NCBI GenBank assembly: GCA_026874595.1
Contig: CM049311.1
Coordinates: 49,169,676-49,233,675 of the forward strand
DNA length: 64,000 nt
Reading direction: 5' to 3'
Source: Sipunculus nudus
Lineage: Eukaryota; Annelida; Sipuncula; Golfingiida; Sipunculidae
In this document: in pieces, positions 52,901 to 59,418 of the stretch
Position numbering within the stretch: position 1 is the first letter of the stretch
Layout: the number at the start of each line of letters is the position of its first letter
Made by a program: the position numbers and the translations under genes
The notes under the pieces: generated by a model
The model's database searches: none
What the model was told of the DNA's origin: nothing
The model's input: the letters and a program-made list of their open reading frames with translations, nothing else

Positions 52901-55900
52901 TCTTGCCTTAAATTGGTACATTATATTGACCTTGGCCATGGATCAGATCATAAAAATCGGATCAGCCAGCAAATTTGTCATTTCTTTGTTCCCAGCATTT
53001 CAGAATATACGGTGGGTTAACACCAAATTGCAGAGTAGATGATATAGATAGAAACATGTTACTGACTTTCTACTCAGGCACAGGACCAAACAATATTCTG
53101 ATAAGATAATATTCTGTTTAAATAGGTCAGTGGTTGAAAGATCAGATATGTAGTTTTGATTGTAAGTTAATATTCAAGATAATTTTTTTTTTCACAAATT
53201 GCACCATGCATGATGTTCAGATTTGACAAGAATAAAATGCTTTACCACATAGCCCTTTTCCTTTAAAAAAAAGAACTTATCCTATTTACTTCTAATACAA
53301 ACTGTTCATTGAAATTCAGTACATGTAGAATTTTAAAATTCCGTTGTTTAAATCTTATTTTTTAATTTAATTTTCATATAATTTCATTTCCTCTAGAAAA
53401 CAGGGACATGTGAACATAGATATTTAATAAAACAAATATTGTCCTGTTGTCTAAAAGAAACAGGAAGCTGGTAGCATTTGGAAAAAAAATACAAAATGGG
53501 CGAAATGCTTTGTTTTATCATGACCTGAAATATGGCATCTGTAGCTGTCGGAAAATAATGGGAAGTATTGGGAAATATCAGAAAATATAAATTGGAATTA
53601 ATTCCACTTTAGATTACATCTTCATTAATATTACTACTCAGGGATGCAGGGCTTGACATTAACAGTAAACTGCTTGCATTGGGCATGAAAATGGTGGTAG
53701 GACAACTAAAAGTGGGCTCATAGTGTCCAACATAAACCTTTACCCAAAGGCCTGAATCTTAACTAATCTTTAGTTTGCCATTTTCTTTTTTAATAAATGA
53801 AATTATTCTAATACCTTTATCTTGAATCTCCTGTATGTTCATCTGTGCACAGGTGCTTGAATTGCTATTAGTGTTAAATTTGTTCCTTTTCTTGGCCATT
53901 TCCTTATAACTATTACTGATCTGACATTTTCCTAGCCATGACAACATGACACTCAGGCCTTCGGAAATAAACTGATGGGGCCTGGAGTCATGCTGGCAGT
54001 CACAACAGAACGCCCATTCTAAGGGTCGGTATTATTTTCTGTCTGGTATTATTTGGCATCACAGGCTTATATGGTCGTATTATATGTGCTTAATATCGAA
54101 GAAAAAGGGTTGTTACATAAAAAATATTACATTTATTACCTCCTTTCGTCACTGTGGCACCGATTCACGTGAAGCGGTACTTCTCGTTCGAAACTGAAGT
54201 GTCATGACGGGGTCGTGTATGTAAACTTGGAAGTCCGAAGCCGGAAGCCGGAAACCAAGGAATTGTTTTATAAATACAGTGTAATGCAGTTTAAAGCATA
54301 TACAAAATGCTAACGCTTCAATACCGTTTTGCTTTTTCCCGATAGAATAAGATCTTTACTATCATTCTGTGAACAATTATATAGTTATTCATTCTTTGAT
54401 CTGAAAGTTATGGACGATTTTGTGCTCGGAAGCCATCTCGGAAGTCACTCAGAAGTGCTGGGATGTGATTCAAATATGTATAACTCGGAAGTCACAGAGA
54501 CGCACTGGATAACTTGTGGTCAGTTAAGAGCCAAAGCCCAAATGCAGTTTCATTATAATTATAGTTGCATGCATATATTTAATTTGCTTATGCATGATTC
54601 TGCTTTTAATGAGTGTATGTTCTCAATGTTCTCAATTTTTTGTTTTGTAAATTTAATATAAATGTATACAGATATGTGGGTGTATTTTTACGTAATATAT
54701 TTCACCCCATGAAATATATCAATTAAGTCTAGAACCATGTTTTTGTTAAAGATATTTATATTTACATGGGCAGGGTAGGGGAGGGGATGATTTTAATTCT
54801 TAAAATATACAATGTAAAGAGGACATTTTGAGGCAATTATAATGAGGATTTTCTGTTCCGCAACTATTCTCCTACATGTTTTTGAAAAATGTATTCAACC
54901 TTTAGGTTGTTGGGCTTTAATATTTATTATACTATAAAATTAGGGTATAAACTGGAAAATCCAAATATCCAATAGTTTGTAACATGTTAATGTCAATGAT
55001 GAAATGCGCGTCTATACATTTATAACTTGCAAAATGTCACCTTTTAAATGTAGTACTCGTTGTAAAATAATTGATATGTTTAAGTCTTACAACAATCTTT
55101 GCATTTTCCCGACTTTTGTGATCTGTGAGCGCACAGGCTCGGACAGCAGAGCACAGTGCGTGAGTCTGAATATCAACCGAGGAGCCGTGTTATGACCGAG
55201 AAAAGTGACATGTGATAACGGAAAGACTCCATCTCTCAATATACTAGTATATTTTTGGATGCTCTCTAAGTGGAGTAAATCACAGACTTGTTCATTAATA
55301 TCCCCAACTTATGAACTGCACTGGAAAGTAAACTCAAATTGATTCTTGTTCAATTTTTTAACACTTCCTTCAAACTTTTTCAATCTTGTATTTGTATTCT
55401 AATAATTTCACTCCTGATGTTTAAACATAACATTTCAACTTCAAATAAATGGAAATTTAATAATATTTTAAAGTATATTTGCAACTGATCTCACTATCAA
55501 CCGTTATAATATATGCATGATAAGGGCATCTAAACAGAATGTGCTCCCTTCAACCTCGGATTACTGTACGATTACAACGATCTCGATAAAAATTCCAATT
55601 TTGTGTACAGAGGAGATCGTTGAATGTAAAATCTTTGATAAATAACCATATAGAATTTTTTATCTTTATATAATCCATCTGAATATTCCGTGCATACTCA
55701 CTATTTTTATTTGATCATTATATTTAATCCTCAGAAACAAAATTAACAGATAGGATGCTTTTTCTTAGGCCTGGTAATCACCGGTCTATAGTCGGAATTC
55801 TCGATACAGTAGTACCGTGCGCTTTCGGACCTCCTACCCTTCGGACTTGATAGTTGCTGGTATCAGTTTCTATTATTAAACAGAATTTTTTTTATATCTA

Positions 55901-56432
55901 TAACATTTGCTCTTCGCTCATTTATTTTTAAACATTTACTGAACTTTTCTGGCTGTGCCAAATGTTTTGTTTAATGTTTTATTGATTTGTTGTTGATTTT
56001 TTTCAACTGACGTATTTTACAATATATCTATAAAAAGTATTGATGTTTGTGCCCTACGGTTTTACAAATTTTCAGAACATTAATTTGATGACTATTGTAC
56101 CTAACAGCATAAAAAATATCGATTAAATATTGAATCGTTCTGCAAAAACAGAAACTATTGTTTTTATATTATCAAAAAAATTTACAATCGGCATCATATC
56201 TATTTACACATGCATTGTGTATTTCTCTCTGTCAAGGTATTGTTAATGTTTGTTTGTGTTTTCTTTTTAAATTTGCAGGATACGTCTGATGAAATCATTA
56301 TCAAACAAATTATTGTAAAGCATCATGTATATTATGCTATTTTGGCAAAATTTCAAAACATAAATTGAAACAGGTTCCATTTACAGCAGGAACATAGAGG
56401 GGAAAATATCACATTTTGATTATATATATATA

Positions 56433-56503
<71 letters not shown>

Positions 56504-59418
56504 ATGTGTGAAACCTGACCATGAAATGTAAAATATAAATTGGCATATAAAGTATTACATTATAGATAAGAGCTTCAGAGATTCATTATCCTGATGAAAT
56601 ATTTTGGTCAATGGAAGAGGAAAATAAATATTTTATTAAAAAAAAACTTGTAAAAATATTGACTGGACGTTTTGAGGTTCTGTCAAATTTTCTGTTTATG
56701 TCTCTATGATATTATCAGGGTAATTTTTATAGGGACACATTTGTAATGTGAATAAAAAATTTTCAAAACCTTTAATTTTTTCATGTTTCCACCATCATAA
56801 AATACGGTGACAGCGTAAAATATTGAGGAGTTGATATAATCTTGTTTAACAAAATGAAATAAAATATCAATATAATATATTATAAAAAACAGCATCATGA
56901 ATGTTACAAAACAGATTGAGTTTATGAAAAATATGTCATATTGAAGGAATTGAAAATGCTTGACACTTTGCTGACGATATGATGACCACTGCATTAGCCA
57001 TTACTGGCTTCCGAGTTTTACACATTTGGACTATAACCGAGCATTTCCGAGCAAAAAATAGTCTTACTTCGGATGGATAACCTTGATTTTTTACATAATG
57101 ATAGAATAGACCTTCTTCTATCAATAAAAATAAAAAGGTACCTTCCATTGATGTAGTAGCATTTTAATTATGCTTCGATCATTGCTTTATTTTGCATAAA
57201 AATCCTTGCTTCCGACTTCGGACTTCCGAGTTTTACACATAGCCGTCTGGGAATCCCCTACCGGATGTTATGATTCTCCCGCTGAAGCCGTGTAGACGAG
57301 TTTTTCGAGTAAATCCAGCCTCGGTATTAAAAACTGCTGCACGAATACACGTAAGTCAACCGAGGAAGTAATAATTATTATTTTCCCCAACAGAATAACG
57401 TCACTATTTGTCTTAACTCAGGAAAATGAGAGTTCTAGAAGTAGATGAAAATTAAAAAGTAGTGTCAGAAATGGCGTGCACATCTGCACATACTAGAATT
57501 GATGCGAACCCAATAGCTTGTACTGTCACCCCATCGTTCTTCAGTTCATCTAAAATCGACGTTTGGGGTGACAGGCTGTCGCTAACATTTTCCTGGCGTT
57601 TTTCTCACTATATGGTCCATCTCTTCGTTATTACTTAATAATATTTGAGATAGGCTGGCGAGAAGCCCCCATTGTTAGACCTGACAGCCATGGCATAGCA
57701 ACCGAGGACGCACTTTCTGATTGGCTGGTATATCTACTACTGGAGTCATCAGATGGTGACACCGCTGACGTAACAATGGTTCAGCCAATCACGCATGTAC
57801 TCCCAATTTAGCCTGAAACCAGTGTGCCATGGCTGTCGGGTCTGACAATGGGGGCTTCTTGCCAGCCTATCTGAGATATTAAGTAAATAATAAAGAGATG
57901 GACCATATAGTGTGAAAAACGCAGGGAAAATGCCAGATAAGCAATAGTTATAAGGAAATGAACCAGAAAAGGAACAAATTTAACTGAAATCTATACTAAT
58001 AGCAATTCAAGCGCCTGTGATCTGTGCAAATACTCAATAGAAAAAAAACTATTAACAGACAAACACTTGAACATATTTATTATTAGAAATAAATCATGTG
58101 GAACACAATTTGTGTTTGTGACTGCAACCGCAGATTTTTGTAGGACAGGTGAAATCCATGTAAGGCAAATAAAGCTAGATGTTATTTGCATACGGGTCAA
58201 GTACATGTACATATAAAAGTTAATGTTGAGCCCTGTGATGTTAAAAAAAAGCAACTGAGAGGTCTTTTGAGCATGCTTACAGAGGATACATGCACTATCT
58301 GATGAAATATTGGACATGCATTTTTTATGTGTGCCAGTAATATAAGGCTCTATCTTTTGCCATGTCGTTTCAAGAGCACTTTCTGAGGATGCTTCACTGA
58401 GTCTTGATATGAGATCATTTGCTCTAAACTATTTTACAGTTCTTTTGATGTACTTGGCATGTCAAATATCAATGATTTTGTTTTTAAAATAAAATGAATA
58501 AAAAATTTAAATATTTTTTTCTGAATAGCTAATATCATTAAGACTTAATATTTGTTTGCTGTCTTCTTTTACTATGCAGAACTCAGTATTCCTAAACTTG
58601 AAAAAAATATATGTAGATGAAGAAATTTAATCACCAGAGTGATGATGAGACATCTCACATTCATTTTCCAATTTGTTTTTATTATAAAGGTACAGGAAGT
58701 CAAGTGACTTATTCAACATTTGAAGTTTTCTTCTAAAATTTCTAATTAACAATGTGACAGTGTAACAACAGACATTTTTCATTTATTTAGGTATGTTCAG
58801 CAATTGCATAAATGCTGTTTAGTGAGTGTGATATTCTCCCTTAACATACAGCTATTTGCTCTGATATTTCCAGACTGCCAGCAAATCAAATCTATGTTTA
58901 ACATTACTCATGTAGAAACAGTCATGCATACCAATCTCATATATAAACAGTTTCTTTCATTTTCTTTGTCTAATAAACTGTGCAAGAATTCTGTCTTTTG
59001 ATTTATCATTTAATTGATAGGTGAAATAATGAAGTAGTTTGAACATTTTCAGTATGACTGATCTTCCACAGATTTGTTGTTCCTTTTCTTTATTGTTTAG
59101 AAACCTGGTTACAGATAGTATTTTGCTAATTTTAACATATAAATGAAATTTGACAGGTGCAGGGAATCTCTGTATAAAAAAAAACACTAAAATTTAATGT
59201 GAATGTTTCTAGAGTATGATATATAATAGTTTACTCAGACTTTCTCAAAGTTCTGTGTACCATCAGCAAGTTTGAAATCATATGTGATTTTTTGTATAGA
59301 CTCATTTTAAGTAAAACATCAGCACAGGATGATGACCTTGACCTTTAACCTTGACCTCTTTGTAGCTGAAGAACAGCTCCAGCTGACCAGATCTGATGAC
59401 CAAGAGACAGCTGTATGA
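13908..59418 (+). CDS. DGKZ-like: Diacylglycerol kinase, type IV (zeta/iota-like), 24 exons, 5' partial
   Basis: Established family role: the enzyme phosphorylates diacylglycerol to phosphatidic acid at membranes or in the nucleus, ending DAG signalling. Seen: the joined exons give 829 residues (exon 7a) or 831 residues (exon 7b) plus a stop, with no internal stop and matching phases at all 22 splices. Domain order is a C1 finger (about residues 6-64), a Lys-rich MARCKS-like patch (about 93-106), the catalytic domain from [13 protein letters not shown] with GGDGT at 181-185, the accessory domain (about 247-460), a region containing YEALHYDK, a Ser/Pro linker (about 580-690), ankyrin repeats (about 695-812) and C-terminal ETAV. 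Ankyrin repeats together with ETAV mark type IV DGKs. Zeta and iota split in vertebrates, so one invertebrate gene probably represents both. The start codon, N-terminus and first C1 domain are missing and presumably lie left of the window. Confidence 0.95.
13977..16107. other. Intron 1, nothing else recognised
   Basis: AT-rich intron without long open frames or clear repeats. A GC-richer patch at about 15110-15170 does not resemble a conserved exon. Confidence 0.6.
16108..16140 (+). CDS. DGK exon 2: 33-bp exon within C1 finger
   Basis: The acceptor is ctgatttcag and the donor is AAG|gtgaga; phase 0 to 0. It encodes only [11 protein letters not shown], which aligns with the GFQQKFTFHSK-type stretch of DGK zeta directly after exon 1. 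Skipping it would keep the frame but remove 11 residues from the zinc finger. Confidence 0.92.
16141..18834. other. Intron 2
   Basis: It holds an approximately 50-bp tandem duplication (16361-16450, ttattctttagcttatcctg twice) and a guanine-rich run at 17944. Otherwise no feature is seen. Confidence 0.6.
17944..17969 (+). other. G-rich tract with G-quadruplex pattern
   Basis: Four runs of four or more G separated by single T bases (GGGGTGGGGGTGGGGGTGGG and on) on the transcribed sense strand of intron 2. Confidence 0.75.
18835..18987 (+). CDS. DGK exon 3: rest of second C1 finger
   Basis: The acceptor is atgtttcag and the donor is AGG|gtgagg; phase 0 to 0, 51 residues. It begins [20 protein letters not shown], giving the CxxC-x4-H pattern and further cysteines at about residues 54 and 64. 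It continues into the family-typical [15 protein letters not shown]. Confidence 0.95.
18988..20067. other. Intron 3, nothing else recognised
   Basis: AT-rich intron with a short (TAC)n run near 19815. No exon-like sequence. Confidence 0.6.
20068..20306 (+). CDS. DGK exon 4: MARCKS-like basic patch and start of catalytic domain
   Basis: The acceptor is gacttcag and the donor is GG|gtatgt; phase 0 to 2. [14 protein letters not shown] resembles the MARCKS phosphorylation-site and nuclear-localisation patch of DGK zeta, where PKC phosphorylation is known to control location. [16 protein letters not shown] opens the catalytic domain, and the exon ends with [13 protein letters not shown]. The donor gtatgt is weaker than its neighbours. 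Confidence 0.95.
20447..20690. repeat. 30-bp minisatellite in intron 4
   Basis: Eight or so units of ggtatcatcagcatagcctg / tattcttgtt. The 30-bp period keeps a minus-strand frame open ([10 protein letters not shown] repeats), which is not a gene. Confidence 0.93.
20691..21165. repeat. 46-bp minisatellite in intron 4
   Basis: Units of gtgcacagtgtaccatatca / tcaacatagcctgctctcttgttgaa with about 46-bp spacing. They share the catca..cat-agcctg core with the adjoining 30-bp array, so the two probably have one origin. Confidence 0.9.
21889..22063 (+). CDS. DGK exon 5: catalytic core with GGDGT
   Basis: The acceptor is gtttccag and the donor is GGG|gtaagt; phase 2 to 0. [16 protein letters not shown] holds the glycine-rich ATP-binding signature of lipid kinases (G181-T185), followed by [19 protein letters not shown]. 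Glycines and the catalytic aspartate are intact, so the enzyme should be active. Confidence 0.97.
22517..22674. repeat. Imperfect inverted repeat (foldback, MITE-like) in intron 5
   Basis: The left arm cttaaactgagataacagtt..catcatgtagatct pairs with the right arm gggatctacatgatatt..ttttctcagttaaag. The arms are about 70 bp with a short loop. No target duplication was identified. Confidence 0.7.
22845..22915 (+). CDS. DGK exon 6: end of catalytic domain
   Basis: The acceptor is taatttcag and the donor is AG|gtgaga; phase 0 to 2. It encodes [20 protein letters not shown] followed by QLDR, matching the GYTDEPVSKIL segment of the family. Its 3' phase allows joining to either exon 7a or exon 7b. 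Confidence 0.95.
23575..23717 (+). CDS. DGK exon 7a: alternative start of accessory domain
   Basis: The acceptor is gattttag and the donor is AGAG|gtaaat; phase 2 to 1, 143 bp. It starts [13 protein letters not shown] and ends [20 protein letters not shown] plus R. Exon 7b encodes the same last 21 residues but a different front half, so the two are duplicated, mutually exclusive exons. A strong cryptic donor (GAG|gtaagg at 23588) lies 13 nt into the exon. Confidence 0.92.
24525..24673 (+). CDS. DGK exon 7b: alternative start of accessory domain
   Basis: The acceptor is ttcaattgcag and the donor is AGAG|gtaacg; phase 2 to 1, 149 bp, two codons longer than 7a. It starts [20 protein letters not shown], then GVTSLPLDV, and ends with the same 21 residues as 7a using different codons. 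The SLPLDV-type run before NNYFSLG resembles vertebrate DGK zeta/iota more than 7a does, so 7b may be the ancestral form. Confidence 0.93.
24674..28876. other. Intron 7b, nothing recognised
   Basis: 4.2 kb of AT-rich sequence. No third copy of the alternative exon and no clear repeat was seen. Confidence 0.55.
28877..28932 (+). CDS. DGK exon 8: accessory domain
   Basis: The acceptor is aatatttcag and the donor is GGG|gtatgc; phase 1 to 0. It encodes [19 protein letters not shown], nearly identical to the same stretch of vertebrate DGK zeta. If spliced directly to exon 6 it is out of frame and stops after four codons. Confidence 0.95.
29610..29672 (+). CDS. DGK exon 9: accessory domain
   Basis: The acceptor is tttcttcag and the donor is GTG|gtgaga; phase 0 to 0. 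It encodes [20 protein letters not shown] plus V, equivalent to the segment just before the conserved CDG motif. Confidence 0.92.
30155..30228 (+). CDS. DGK exon 10: accessory domain
   Basis: The acceptor is tgttttgcag and the donor is AAG|gtgaga; phase 0 to 2. It encodes [20 protein letters not shown] and then LNIPR, a strongly conserved stretch of the DGK accessory domain. Confidence 0.95.
30302..30655 (+). mobile_element. tRNA-derived SINE in intron 10
   Basis: The 5' head has pol III promoter-like boxes: A box TGGTTAGTGCG at about 30321 and B box GGTTTTCGATTC at about 30350, in tRNA-like spacing. A non-tRNA body follows, with a short ATCTATA-type tail. The head looks like a tRNA with a degraded fold. 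The family is not assigned. Confidence 0.72.
31090..31600 (+). mobile_element. Decayed copy of the 1760-5867 element family
   Basis: It contains ggaaatgtgaaattaggtca..ggtaacctttatcctgc, related to the ~337-bp units. It ends ggtcagctgagcatcctgac / caatgggtcacttgttt, matching the end at 5835-5867. Confidence 0.65.
31686..31800 (+). CDS. DGK exon 11: accessory domain
   Basis: The acceptor is tatcttcag and the donor is CTT|gtgagt; phase 2 to 0. It encodes [11 protein letters not shown], a short serine run, and [20 protein letters not shown] plus L. The [12 protein letters not shown] motif is diagnostic of the DGK accessory domain. Confidence 0.97.
31801..33041. other. Intron 11, nothing recognised
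   Basis: AT-rich, no exon or repeat signature seen. Confidence 0.55.
33042..33241 (+). CDS. DGK exon 12: end of accessory domain
   Basis: The acceptor is cttcgttcag and the donor is GA|gtgagt; phase 0 to 2. [30 protein letters not shown] and [15 protein letters not shown] match the end of the accessory domain. A 48-bp minisatellite begins 50 bp after the donor. Confidence 0.96.
33291..33470. repeat. 48-bp minisatellite just after exon 12
   Basis: Nearly four units starting at 33291, 33339, 33387 and 33435: ctgtacataatgcccaggat plus agaccttataatactgtaca and taataaaa. Each unit contains AATAAA, so it is a possible source of intronic polyadenylation signals close to the donor at 33242. Confidence 0.92.
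33484..34613 (+). mobile_element. Decayed core-satellite element, ends only
   Basis: The start gactcagtcatctgagctat..ctattgtccggctgtctgtg resembles the start at 1775-1860. The end gatgagcaccatgactcaca / gatcccttgttt resembles the end at 5840-5867. The middle is unrecognised, so the two ends may belong to different copies. Confidence 0.5.
34614..39082. other. Rest of intron 12
   Basis: AT-rich. It holds a TATA-rich palindrome near 37490-37525 and poly-T at 37319. No alternative exon in a usable phase was recognised. Confidence 0.5.
39083..39183 (+). CDS. DGK exon 13: post-accessory region
   Basis: The acceptor is gtttttgcag and the donor is CTT|gtaaga; phase 2 to 1. It encodes [20 protein letters not shown] and [13 protein letters not shown]. 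The YEALHYDKE motif is typical of type IV DGKs. It follows a 5.8-kb intron. Confidence 0.95.
39610..39689 (+). CDS. DGK exon 14: post-accessory region
   Basis: The acceptor is gtctttcag and the donor is GAA|gtaggt; phase 1 to 0. It encodes [20 protein letters not shown] and HINRLNE, equivalent to the SVPLGTVVV...LE segment of DGK zeta. Confidence 0.93.
39950..40592. repeat. 24-bp CGCAGCCTTCTCGCACACTTTCC array with duplicated flank
   Basis: Units of ttcccgcagccttctcgcac / actt repeat irregularly. A block agctttgcagcaaccttgca..gcaaccaatgttcccgcagcc occurs at about 39979 and again at about 40282, so the array was expanded by a ~303-bp duplication. Confidence 0.92.
41690..41945. repeat. 60-bp array with GCGGCTAGCCGC palindrome
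   Basis: Four units of gactgcggctagccgcaacc / ctcccgcagccttcctgcgcacagcatccagttaactctat. Each carries the 12-bp palindrome GCGGCTAGCCGC (GTGGCTAGCCGC in one). Confidence 0.92.
42545..42723. mobile_element. Degraded pogo/Tigger-like MITE
   Basis: The left edge tacaataaaatcta..tgaccacc and the right edge ggtggtcgctaa..gcgaggtttttactgta are degenerate inverted copies, with TA on both sides. The terminal style resembles the intact element at 46728. Confidence 0.55.
42823..42892 (+). CDS. DGK exon 15
   Basis: The acceptor is tttgttccag and the donor is ATT|gtaagt; phase 0 to 1. It encodes [20 protein letters not shown] and FVD. The [10 protein letters not shown] part corresponds to KLSPKWCFLD in vertebrate type IV enzymes. 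Confidence 0.94.
43187..43514 (+). CDS. DGK exon 16: conserved block then Ser/Pro linker
   Basis: The acceptor is ttattttcag and the donor is CAG|gtaagt; phase 1 to 2, the longest exon (328 bp). It opens [20 protein letters not shown] with [15 protein letters not shown], a conserved DGK zeta block. It then runs into a low-conservation, Ser/Pro/Thr-rich stretch ending [10 protein letters not shown], probably a flexible linker with phosphorylation sites. Confidence 0.95.
44099..44205 (+). CDS. DGK exon 17: proline-rich linker before ankyrin repeats
   Basis: The acceptor is gttttcag and the donor is AAT|gtaagt; phase 2 to 1. It encodes [20 protein letters not shown] and [15 protein letters not shown]. 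Assignment rests on matching phase with exons 16 and 18, good splice signals and a composition that continues exon 16. Confidence 0.88.
44310..44700. repeat. Degenerate dispersed repeat, two tandem parts
   Basis: The first part (gcaataacttactgggat..catatttaataaggtcatgg) and the second (gcaataacttacgaagaat..catatttaatgaggccagag) are about 190 bp apart and related. A fragment of the same end occurs at 39455-39515. Confidence 0.6.
45187..45224 (+). CDS. DGK exon 18: start of ankyrin region (38 bp)
   Basis: The acceptor is gtgtttccag and the donor is AAG|gtgagt; phase 1 to 0. It encodes [13 protein letters not shown], equivalent to the ELIEAAKRNDF helix that opens the ankyrin repeats of DGK zeta. 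Confidence 0.92.
45830..46150. repeat. 60-bp minisatellite before exon 19
   Basis: Units of gatcactagaatgttaagga / tatgcctagtgctgagttcctggaatgtagagtctcagtt start at 45865, 45925, 45985, 46045 and 46105, with decayed units from about 45640. Confidence 0.93.
46264..46384 (+). CDS. DGK exon 19: ankyrin repeat
   Basis: The acceptor is gtgtttgtag and the donor is AATG|gtaggt; phase 0 to 1. It encodes [33 protein letters not shown] and TKYLLQN, a full ankyrin repeat (DxxGxxxLHxAA). It sits about 115 bp after a 60-bp tandem array. Confidence 0.95.
46728..46911. mobile_element. Pogo-like MITE with TA target duplication
   Basis: The 184-bp element starts CAGTGAAACCTCGTTGTGTC and ends with the inverse GACACAACGAGGTTTCACTG. 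It is flanked by TA (46726-46727 and 46912-46913). Such ends and TA duplication are typical of Tc1/mariner-pogo (Tigger-like) elements. It has no coding capacity. Located in intron 19. Confidence 0.93.
47257..47293 (+). CDS. DGK exon 20: 37-bp ankyrin linker exon
   Basis: The acceptor is ctattacag and the donor is AA|gtgagt; phase 1 to 2. It encodes [12 protein letters not shown], corresponding to the APPEILDAVEE stretch of vertebrate DGK zeta. It is supported by phase and homology on both sides. Confidence 0.9.
47803..47902 (+). CDS. DGK exon 21: ankyrin repeat
   Basis: The acceptor is tcactgcag and the donor is CAA|gtaagt; phase 2 to 0. It encodes [20 protein letters not shown] and [14 protein letters not shown], a clear ankyrin repeat with TALHKAA and the G-ASL turn. 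Confidence 0.95.
48480..48543 (+). CDS. DGK exon 22: last ankyrin repeat
   Basis: The acceptor is ttatttgtag and the donor is GAAG|gtcagt (weaker); phase 0 to 1. It encodes [20 protein letters not shown] and E, matching [21 protein letters not shown] in the family. It can join the terminal exon at 59366 or, hypothetically, one at 51864. Confidence 0.93.
48744..51435 (+). repeat. ~2.8-kb dispersed repeat, copy B
   Basis: Collinear with copy A (10265-13135), from aacctgtgagcttatgcgat to cagcagtgatctttgtgtaa. The second internal half starts at about 50127. Small insertions and deletions separate the copies (for instance an extra catgtgatca-rich stretch at about 50640-50700). Located in the last intron. 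Confidence 0.88.
51436..54216. other. Part of last intron
   Basis: AT-rich. Apart from the candidate terminal exon at 51864, no gene or clear repeat was recognised. Confidence 0.5.
51864..51901 (+). CDS. Candidate alternative DGK terminal exon without PDZ ligand
   Basis: A strong polypyrimidine tract (ttttcctcttttttttcag) precedes 51864. Joined in phase 1 to exon 22 it reads [12 protein letters not shown] then TAA, and an AATAAA follows at 51984-51989. This would end the protein after the ankyrin repeats without ETAV. There is no homology support, and short open tails after an AG are common by chance. Confidence 0.3.
54217..57240. repeat. 3-kb imperfect long inverted repeat
   Basis: Left GGAAGTCCGAAGCCGGAAGC (54229-54248) matches the reverse complement of 57208-57227 at 19 of 20 bases. 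Similarity continues inward: ctcggaagcc..caaatatgtataactcggaag (54425-54490) against the complement of 57005-57070. Arms are about 280 bp with many gaps. The ~2.5-kb middle has no recognised gene. Confidence 0.6.
56420..56501. repeat. (TA)n microsatellite
   Basis: About 40 TA repeats with one TTTA break, inside the long inverted repeat. Confidence 0.98.
57523..57574. repeat. 11-bp hairpin CTGTCACCCCA / TGGGGTGACAG
   Basis: A perfect 11-bp stem (57523-57533 and 57564-57574) with a 30-base loop, just outside the foldback element that follows. Confidence 0.8.
57585..57936. mobile_element. Foldback (MITE-like) element, ~350 bp
   Basis: Two arms of about 150 bp are near-perfect inverse copies, for example ctatatggtccatctctt at 57608 against its complement at 57893-57910, and gataggctgg..agaagcccccattgt..cagccatggca. 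The short centre carries GATTGGCTGG and CAGCCAATCA, which are also inverted. No target duplication was determined. Confidence 0.9.
57937..59365. other. End of last intron, nothing recognised
   Basis: AT-rich sequence up to the weak acceptor tctttgtag of exon 23. Confidence 0.55.
59366..59418 (+). CDS. DGK terminal exon 23 with ETAV PDZ ligand and stop
   Basis: The acceptor is tctttgtag and the phase is 1. It encodes (A)[16 protein letters not shown] followed by TGA. The DQETAV end is the same as in vertebrate DGK zeta and iota, where this class I PDZ ligand binds syntrophins and sorting nexin 27. It lies 10.8 kb after exon 22. Confidence 0.95.
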
